A stretch of DNA of 64,000 bases from Taxillus chinensis (lineage: Eukaryota; Streptophyta; Magnoliopsida; Santalales; Loranthaceae), in the NCBI GenBank assembly GCA_023512835.1, contig CM042088.1:30095164-30159163 (forward strand), given 5' to 3'. A model generated the notes under the pieces. That model was not told where the DNA came from and did no database searches. It saw only the letters and a list, made by a program, of their open reading frames with translations. Shown one piece after another: positions 57,101-64,000 of this stretch. The translations under genes were made by a program, and so were the position numbers. Each line of letters begins with the position of its first letter. Within the stretch, counting starts at the first letter, position 1.

Positions 57101-59217
57101 AAATGGGGTGCATTGTTTGATCAGATGTACATAGCACTTTCTGAAGAAGAAAAACAGTTGGTGAGTTCGATAGAAATTAAGTGAAGCTTGCACTTTAACT
57201 ATTCTTCTCTTGGCTCACGCAACTGTGCAATAAGGAAATTTGGGAATACATAATCTTTAATTACTGTAAACTCTATCCAATATAACTAATCCTTTTGGGA
57301 ATCTGTGATATTTCACAAGTATTTGTTCCAAGAGGAGTAGAAGCACAGCTGTAGTCTGTTAATACTACAGCCATCATATTTTTGTTTGGTATCTCTTTCC
57401 TAAAACAGTTTTCTACACTTCAATACAGAAAACGCCATCATATTTTTGTTCGGCTACCGTTTTTACATTTGGTTTTCAAAAACCAAGTGTTTTCAAATGC
57501 AGTAAATTGAAAACATGTTTTTTTTGTGTTTTCAAGTTGTTTTCCGTTTTCAGTCAATCCCTCCGCCAAGCCTTGCGATGCGACCTTCCCTACCGCGACG
57601 GCAAACTCCACCTGCTGCCACGGTGATCTGCGACGGCGAACCCCCCTCCCCCCGAGACAGCAATTTGTGACAACGAACCCCCCTCCCCCTGCAACAGCGA
57701 TTTGCAACGATGGACCCCCCTTCCCCCATGTGATGGCGATCTGCAACAATGAATCCCCCTCCCCCATGTGACGGCAATCTGCAATGACTCCCCTACACGA
57801 CGGCGATATGCAACAATGAACACCCCCCCCCCCCCACGTGACGGCAATATGCAACTGCAACCCCCACCCCCCGCACTGCGACGGCAAGCCCCTGCCGCTG
57901 CTGCGACGACGATCTGCGACAAAGACCTCTCCATTTGCTGCGATGTCAACCCCCTGCTGCGATGGGCTTGTGACAGTGACCCCCCTGCTGCAATGGCCCG
58001 CTGTTATGCCTCCCCGCTCCGCCTCCTGCTGCAACCCATCTCCGGCGAAAAAAGGCCCAAACATGTTTTCAGTATATTTGAGAGAAAATAGCCTCCAAAC
58101 ATAAAACATGTTTTCGGTTTGCCAAAAAATAATTTTCAAATACAATTTCTAAAAATATAATTTTTGAAAACAAAAAACCAAAAACACCACCAAACATAAC
58201 CTTAACAATTTTATTAATAAAGATTCTTGCATGTTAATTTGCAATCGTGGTGCTCCAAAATGATGGAAAAAAATGTTTCCATTAACTTTATTTATTTATT
58301 TATTGAATTATTTTTGGCTCAGCAATCTGTCATTGGAGAAACTTGTTGATCCTCTGATGTTAGCGTTTTCATGAATTGATTTGATGCTAATTTATATCCA
58401 AGTGATATTTTTCTCGGGAAAATTGAAAGGATGAACTTCCAAAGTCTTTACTGTATTGAGAAAGTTGGTTCTTTAATTTTCAGGAAAGTTGGTTTAACCA
58501 AGTAAAGGATGTGAGATTGCACTGTGAATGGGGCCTTCAACATCCCTCCTGGAATCCTCCATATAAGGTAGAAGAGACAAGAATTTTAGGAAAAGATAAA
58601 GACATCAAGTAAATCTCTCTCTCCCTCTCATGCTTAACATTTACAAAACTGTATGACACCTGCTGTTATTGCTCCTTCATGTTCTTCAATAGTTTTTTTT
58701 AAAGCGTTAGGGATATGCACCTACATTTTGTAACGTAATTTATAATCTTAATGTTAAGCAGGGTTGTGACCTAGTGTTACAACACTCCCAGCAATGGATT
58801 GGATCAAGTTGGATAGATGAAAGTTATAAACCTTAAGAAAATGATTGCAATATTTCCAATCTTAAAATTGTCCTTTCTTGGTTATTTGGCTTGCCTTGTT
58901 CTCATTAGTGTTTTCAAACCATCATTATAGCTCTCTAAAAGAAAATTGACTAAGCATGGCAGAGGTTTGGAGTGTGCATTTGGTAATACTTCTTTGTTTA
59001 GTGATTGTGAATGCATTCCAGTTATGGTAATACTGCTGCATCCAATAGTTTGAAATAGAATATACTTCCGTTTACTAATGACTTTTGCATCTCTCTGTCA
59101 ATCAGATTGGAAAATGCAGACAACTCAGGGAAGGATTTAGCTGTTCAGGCGGCTGCAGCTTCCATTTATTCAACGTGCAACTTCTTATTGTCAATGGAAA
59201 ATGTCTCCTGTTTCTAA
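54108..59217 (+). CDS. Seven-exon gene, 603-residue plant protein of unknown function
   Basis: Exons: 54,108-54,230; 54,349-54,463; 54,662-55,714; 56,803-56,865; 56,940-57,160; 58,484-58,608; 59,106-59,217. They total 1,812 bases with consistent phases, GT-AG at all six introns and one stop (TAA), so the model is well supported. The N-terminus (MGRDICAIEAASIDPSPSS) is followed by an acidic Ser/Glu repeat. Residues ~229-237 (KQRGRKNKK) look like a nuclear localisation signal. Residues ~258-278 (APSGLLNELNPGIINHV) look conserved in style. The C-terminal ~150 residues are helical with several Trp/Cys and end STCNFLLSMENVSCF. No signal peptide, membrane segment or catalytic motif was seen. I do not recognise the family; a nuclear role is inference only. 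It is the sole unbroken gene in the window. Confidence 0.85.
55715..56802 (+). other. Intron 3 of the gene
   Basis: 1,088 bases, GTCAGG to TTTTCCTCAG, AT-rich. A G11 run occurs at about 55,857-55,867, followed by (AT)n. No transposon ends or ORFs seen. Confidence 0.7.
57448..58194. mobile_element. MITE-like insertion in intron 5
   Basis: Ends are imperfect inverted repeats: GTTCGGCTACCGTTTTTACA on the left against GTTTGGTGGTGTTTTTGGTT as the complement of the right, both followed within ~15 bases by GTTTTCAAAAA. Subterminal GAAAACATG motifs recur on both sides. The centre is unusually C-rich. No transposase and no clear target duplication, so superfamily (hAT or Mutator-like) and exact edges are uncertain. 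Confidence 0.6.
57625..57882. repeat. C-rich minisatellite inside the intron 5 insertion
   Basis: About seven degenerate units of 30-41 bases. Each has a GGC(G/A)AT(C/T)TGCAAC(A/G)ATGAA-like part followed by a run of C (CCCCCCTCCCCC or longer) and then TGACGG. The sense strand has C-runs, including one of about 14 at ~57,822. The other strand has G-runs that could form G-quadruplexes. Confidence 0.75.
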
Positions 59218-60040
59218 TTTTGATAACTTGTGCCGTCCCTCCCTGTTATATATGGATTATTCGTCCTAAGCTTACAGCTTGCCCTTGTTTTTTAATTAAT
59301 CTCGAGGCTTTATAATGTCACTAAGAACGTCGACAAGACAACAGTTATGTTTGATTTCAGAGTAGTCGAGGCCAATCATTTTATCTTGTTAGAACTTCAA
59401 AAGTGGCGTTGAGATTATAGATTTATCATACATCGCAGTTTTATCTGTTTTATTATATTTATAATGGTGGGAGTTGACATGAAAGGATTGCGATGGGTGA
59501 GATATATTTTTTTAAAAATTCAGAGATTATCCAGTTATTTCAAAATATACTTTTTTAGAAAAATTTTTAACTTTTAAATAAAAATTATACTGCATCTTTC
59601 AAATTTAGTGAATAGAGATTGAAAAAGATTTTTTATATTTAAAATATTATTATTTATTTTTAAATATATTTTTTATTTTTTTGATATATGTAAAATTTTA
59701 ATTGGTTGTAAAAAATAAAAGAGATGAAAAATAAAAAATAAAAAAATTAATTTAAAAGAATAGAAATAAAAATAAAAAATAAAATATGGAGGGATAAATA
59801 AAATGTATTAAATAGTATATTATTTACTTTTTAAAATAAATATAGATATTATAGAACAGGTGTGGATGTTTTGAGTCGGTGATTGCGAGATAAATGAATC
59901 TTATTAGGCTTCTTTATATCAGGCTCAAAATATTAAAAATTTATTTACAATGAACTATTTTTACTAAGTATTTGTTGCTTGAGACATTGAAACTATCATT
60001 AAAGAAGATACTATGTATTTAGCTAACAACAAACTACTAT
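59218..60040. other. 3' flank of the gene and AT-rich intergenic DNA
   Basis: Likely 3' UTR at first, but no exact AATAAA polyadenylation signal close to the stop. From ~59,480 it is A/T-rich low-complexity sequence with no gene. Confidence 0.55.
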
Positions 60041-60365
60041 GGATTGCAATGGGATAGGTTATACTGAATACCCCTCTCATCTTTCCCCTAATGAGACAAA
60101 TTTGGGATTATTATAATTGAATTTGGGGTAGATTTAGGATGTGTATCTCGGACTCGTCAAAGATTTGGGATGGGTTTGGGACAGGGATGACTTGTTCCAA
60201 ACTCGTATATATAAGATAATATAATAGGTTTGTCAGATACTCGCCCCGAACCGACCCTATTGGGACAGGTTTCAGGTCAACATAATCGGGTTCAAGGTGA
60301 GTTTGAAATATGGTTTTCTTAGATAGGACAGGTTTGCCCATCCAAAAACCCGCCCCATTGCCATC
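60041..60365. mobile_element. hAT-like MITE
   Basis: Terminal inverted repeats GGATTGCAATGGGATAGG (left) and GATGGCAATGGGGCGGG (complement of the right end). The body has repeated GGGATGGGTTTGGGACAGG and CCCGCCCC-type segments, as in a common class of plant hAT MITEs. No clear 8-bp target duplication remains. The minus-strand ORF inside is not a gene. Confidence 0.65.
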
Positions 60366-61400
60366 TATAATAGCTACATGCCTTTCTCTCTCTTCATATT
60401 CTCATGTCTCTCTCGTTTAGCGACAGCATTATGTCTAATAATTGATGCAATCCTTAGTAAAGATTTTGCTTTCAAATCTTGAAAACATGGTGGGATAGAA
60501 TAGACAGTACGTCGTGTTAAAAAAAAACAGCCCTAAGCGCCTATCTTCATCTCTCGTTCTCTTGTTCTCTCTTGTAGGGCTGATCTATTTCTCCTTTCTA
60601 CTACATCGTGGAAGCGACTACACATATTCTAGGTTTCCTTTCAAATAGTCTTTTTTAAAAAAATTCTATCATCATTTTTTTGGAATTTAATTAATCAAAG
60701 TTTTGATTTTCTCCTACATGTATGTAATTATGTAAGAATTTGTGTTACTTCAATCTTTATTTTATTTTATTTACCTATCATCCTACTTTAATTTTACTAT
60801 ATTGAAACTGCTCCTACCCATATTTACTCCCGCCCTGTGTGCCATTTGTTTTACATTTTGATTTTTTGTTTTGGTAGGAAACTAGAAATTAAGTTGCCTT
60901 ATATGTATGTCCAAACCGGAGAACTAATTTTGAAATAAAATGAGATAAAAAGTAAATTACCTCAAGTTTAAAAATACAACTAATCATTATTGTCATTAAA
61001 TTGTAATCTTCTGTATCGTTATTATCTTTTATATCAGCATCAGCATCATCATCTATTTTTGGTTGGGTTAAAGTCTTTTATCACGCTCTCAAGTGAATTA
61101 TTTAGTTGAGGTAGAGGTGGGGGTGAGATATATTACATAACTTAGTTGACATAGAGGTGAGGGTGAATTAGTATCTCTTCAAACTTTTGTCTAAAAAAAT
61201 ATATTACACAACTTAAAAAGCTTCAATTTTATGGTGTGATATTTCCTTTTAAGTCCTTTTAGTTGAGTCAACTTATTATAGATCTAAATTACCAAATAAG
61301 TAAGAGTTGAATTGATATTACCAACTAATCACATTAATCTCTCAAACCACCATATAGACACTATTAATCTTTTCTTGTTTGGTAGGTTCTTTAGGACGTC
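60366..61400. other. AT-rich intergenic DNA
   Basis: No ORF, splice-supported gene or transposon ends that I can support. Confidence 0.5.
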
Positions 61401-61591
61401 TTTTTTTTTATTTTAGGGTTAAGTTTGTGAGCTTCTTTAGGTAGCTTTGATTGCAAGTACACGCATAACAGATATGTAAAGTGCAGAAACAATAGAGAAG
61501 AGAGGATGATGTAAGTGGTTTGGTCAATGTGACCTAATCCACTAGTGGTAAGGTATGATGTGGTTGTTATCTTCTCTGAGAAAATATACCT
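61401..61591 (-). repeat. Copia LTR remnant next to the second copia element
   Basis: Contains GTGGTTTGGTCAATGTGACCTAATCCAC at 61,517-61,545, which parallels the K LTR segment at 51,255-51,285. It lies too close to the end of the coding part for a full LTR to fit, so a deletion has joined LTR interior to the pol end. Confidence 0.5.
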
Positions 61592-62672
61592 TCACTTGTG
61601 AAAATTCATTACTAATAGAGATTCATTGAGGGGTTTTATGAAAACATCAGCAAGGTAATCATTAGTGGATATGCATTCTAATGATATGTCTTTCTTAAGA
61701 ATGTGATCCCTAATCAAATGATGCCTAATATCAATGTGCTTAGTCCTAGAATAAATGATAGGTTTATTAGATATGGAAATATCACTGGTATTATCACAGA
61801 ATAAAAGAACAAATTTAAGAACAAACTTATAGGTAGTCAATTGGCTTTTCATCCATAGCAGTTGTGCACAATAACTTTTATTAGCTATATATTCTGTTTT
61901 AACAGTAGATGTTGAAATAGAATTATGCTTTTTGTTGTACCATGATGTCAACTTATTCCCTAGTAATTGACACGAATCACTTATGGTTTTTTGTTGTTTA
62001 TTTTATATCATGCAAAATCTACATCTTAATATCTAGTTATCTTAAAATTGGACTCCCTTGGGTATCAAAGACCCAAGTTCATTGTCTCATTAAGGTATCT
62101 AAAGATTCTTTTCACATGCAGTAAATGAGATTCCTTTGGACAAGTTTGATATCTAGCACACATGCAAGTAGTAAACATAATATCAGATTTGCTTGCTATA
62201 AAATATAGCAAAGAGCCTATCATACCTATATACTCACTAATGTTGACTTCCTTACAAGCTTCGCTTCATCCAAATCTAGTATTGCATTTGAAGGCATTGG
62301 TATCTTTGTTGCTAAAGTGTTGTTCATTTCAAACTACTTTGGAATATCTTTTGTATATTTAGATTAGTTGATGAATAAATCATCTTTCATTTGTTTTATT
62401 TGAAGACTTAGGAAGTAATTTAACTTGCGCATCATCCTCATCTCAAAATTGTTCTGTATAAGCTTAGAGAATGTTTCACAAAGCTTTGGATTAGTAAATC
62501 TAAAAATGATATCATCTATATAAATTTATACCACCAAAGTAGCTTGCTTTAGAAATAATGTAGAGTTAATATTCTTTTTTCTGAACTTATTTTGATAAAA
62601 AATTCAAATAGTGTGTTATACCAAGCTCTTAAAACTTATTTCAAGCCATACAAGGCTTTTCTTAATTTGTAT
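61592..62672 (-). pseudogene. Second copia element: RNase H and reverse transcriptase (decayed)
   Basis: Minus strand. RNase H at 61,592-61,951 is open for 119 residues (SWYNKKHNSISTSTVKTEYI, FCDNTSDISISNKPI, SRTKHIDIRHHLIRDHI, ADVFIKPLNE). To the right are VKRIFRYL (62,090), the reverse-transcriptase catalytic motif YIDDIIF (about 62,500-62,525) and RKALYGLK (62,640-62,665). Stops and frameshifts separate them. It is cut at 62,673 by an LTR. It is a different copy from K, with distinct residues. Confidence 0.85.
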
Positions 62673-63083
62673 TGTAAAGAACCGTCTTTGGGTAGGGCTG
62701 AAAGATAGCCATTCTAGGCAGCTGAAAACATCTGGACGATAATGTGTTTGTTAATGTGAGTATTTTGATAGTACTTGGGCCCGATTCCGGGTCGAGGCCC
62801 CGAAAGGCTCATTAGTTGACTTTTGGGGGGTTTATTAGTTGACCTTGCATTTGAGCGCTAAGTTGGGTTGGAAAATATCTAGATAGTGATGTGCTTGTCA
62901 TTTTGAGCATTTTGACTGTATTTGAGCTCAATTTGGAGTTCGTGACACTAGGGGTTCAATTATTATTTTAAAGATTAAATCATTAATGATTAATTAAAGA
63001 GAACAATAGTAAATATAAATAGGAGCAAAAGAAAGAGAGCTTCTAGTTCCACATTACACTATTGCATTCGTTCATTTGAGATC

Positions 63084-63133
<50 letters not shown>

Positions 63134-63574
63134 CCTTGGAAGCTTGGCAGCTTAGGGGCGATCGGAGCTCATTGAATTTGTAAGAACCATCAAGGTAGGT
63201 ATTCTTTTGATTCTCCACTCCTTGCTTGCTGTTCTATAAGATTAGCCTGCATATAATATGGAATTTTATGAAAATCATAATGAACCATAGGTGATTTGGG
63301 GATTGCTTAGAAATTGATGAAATATGTCAAGTTTACGTTAGATCTTGCCGATAACTCATTTAAGTAGTTAAAGGATCATTTCATGGGTGTTTGTATGCTT
63401 AGAAATGGGGATTTACTCGTATAACTGGGCTAAGGGATGAAACTAGGATGAACGCTGTCAACAAATTGCGTCCGACGGACTGCTCGACATTGCTCGAGGC
63501 TCTAGCGTCGAGCCATCCACGAGTAGAGCATCAAGAAGAGAGCTTCGAATAGGAAGCTTCAAGTAGAATGTAGC
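62673..63574 (+). repeat. LTR (5' part) related to the solo LTR at 44,486
   Basis: Starts TGTAAAGAACC within copia RKALYGLK. Matching blocks with the 44,486 LTR include ATTTTGACTGTA, GAGCTCAATTTGGAGTT, AATATAAATAG (63,013-63,023), a (GA)n run at 63,085-63,127 and GGAAGCTTGG. The first ~170 bases are internally repeated (62,745 and 62,885 blocks). It is interrupted at ~63,575, so the 3' end is not visible. Confidence 0.72.
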
Positions 63575-64000
63575 TGTTGGTTCTTAAGAGCCTAGAGGGG
63601 GTTGAATAGGCTCTTTGAAAATCTTCTTTTTATTTGGCACAACACTCAGATACTGATCGAAAGATCAAATCAATGTAGAATACAATCAGATGTAATGGAA
63701 GTATTTTGTTTTATTATCAAAGATAATTACAACAAAATGGAAAGCGGATAAAGTTATTTGTACAAGCTTTTTATCTAGTGGAAGAATATCTCTCTCTGTT
63801 TACAGTAGCACTCTGAGACTGTTCAATTTCTATTACAAACACACACTCTTTTTCTTTATTATATAATGTTCGTTGTTTTTAACAAGCATACAAAATCGTC
63901 TATTTATACACACATCCCTTGGCCTAACTTCTTGGAACTCTAATGTTCTTCCTGAAATGGTGAGCTACTTTGATGATCTTCTCCTTCGAAATCAAAAGTG
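63575..64000. repeat. Start of a copia-type LTR or similar element, running out of window
   Basis: TGTTGGTTCTTAAGAGCCTA then GAGGGGGTTGAATAGGC, which resembles the K LTR end (GAGAGGGGTGAATC at ~51,080). The boundary is chosen from the TGTTGG start and the end of similarity to the solo-LTR family. Orientation and far end cannot be seen. Confidence 0.45.

Noticed and set aside
57438..58145. 235-residue minus-strand ORF through the C-rich minisatellite
   Set aside because: Its residues are Gly/Arg-rich products of the repeat array. It lies in an intron insertion and has no conserved features.
60111..60341. 76-residue minus-strand ORF
   Set aside because: It lies wholly within the hAT-like MITE and consists of its repeated segments.

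Overview
The window is nuclear DNA of a flowering plant, probably a eudicot with a repeat-rich genome; I cannot name the species. The evidence is Ty3/gypsy elements of the chromodomain-bearing Tekay/Del type, Ty1/copia elements, a Tat/Athila-like solo LTR, a TRIM-like solo LTR, MITE-like elements, and one seven-exon gene with clean GT-AG introns. I see no rRNA, tRNA or CRISPR array and no bacterial-style operon.

Region 1 (1-52,627) is one nested pile of LTR retrotransposons. The host is a minus-strand Ty1/copia element, called K here. Its 5' LTR and primer-binding site lie at the right (about 51,013-52,627) and its reverse transcriptase runs off to the left. Reading K from right to left, its body is broken by: solo LTR 48,424-50,588 (target-site duplication TCACC); solo LTR 44,486-47,015 (GAACT); gypsy element D, 25,762-43,952 (GACGT), which itself carries gypsy element E, 29,321-38,323 (GGTAC); gypsy element C, 16,574-25,484 (CCTGT); a Tat/Athila-like solo LTR 13,126-14,977 (CCTTT); and a plus-strand gypsy element (A/B). 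The sequence 1-5,622 repeats 8,593-14,207, including the copia flank and the solo LTR. The A/B element and its flank have therefore been tandemly duplicated (offset about 8.59 kb), with a junction near 5,622 where the second unit starts without a 5' LTR.

All gypsy copies share one plan: LTR, PBS complementary to initiator tRNA-Met, gag with zinc knuckles, DTGAS protease, reverse transcriptase, RNase H, DDE integrase, chromodomain-like tail ending LFEDE-x-S, a 3' UTR of about 330 nt, polypurine tract, LTR. None has an unbroken pol frame as given. Copies B, C and E are broken mainly by single-base indels. D is broken more by transitions and stop codons, so it looks older.

Region 2 (52,628-59,217) holds a 173-bp TRIM-like solo LTR (53,188-53,360, TSD AAGCA), a promoter/5' UTR region, and the only intact cellular gene: a plus-strand, seven-exon gene for a 603-residue protein that I cannot name. 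Its fifth intron carries a MITE-like insertion with a C-rich minisatellite.

Region 3 (59,218-64,000) is AT-rich intergenic DNA with a hAT-like MITE, then a second decayed minus-strand copia element (RNase H and reverse transcriptase). That element is interrupted at 62,673 by an LTR related to the solo LTR at 44,486, which is in turn cut at 63,575 by another LTR running out of the window.
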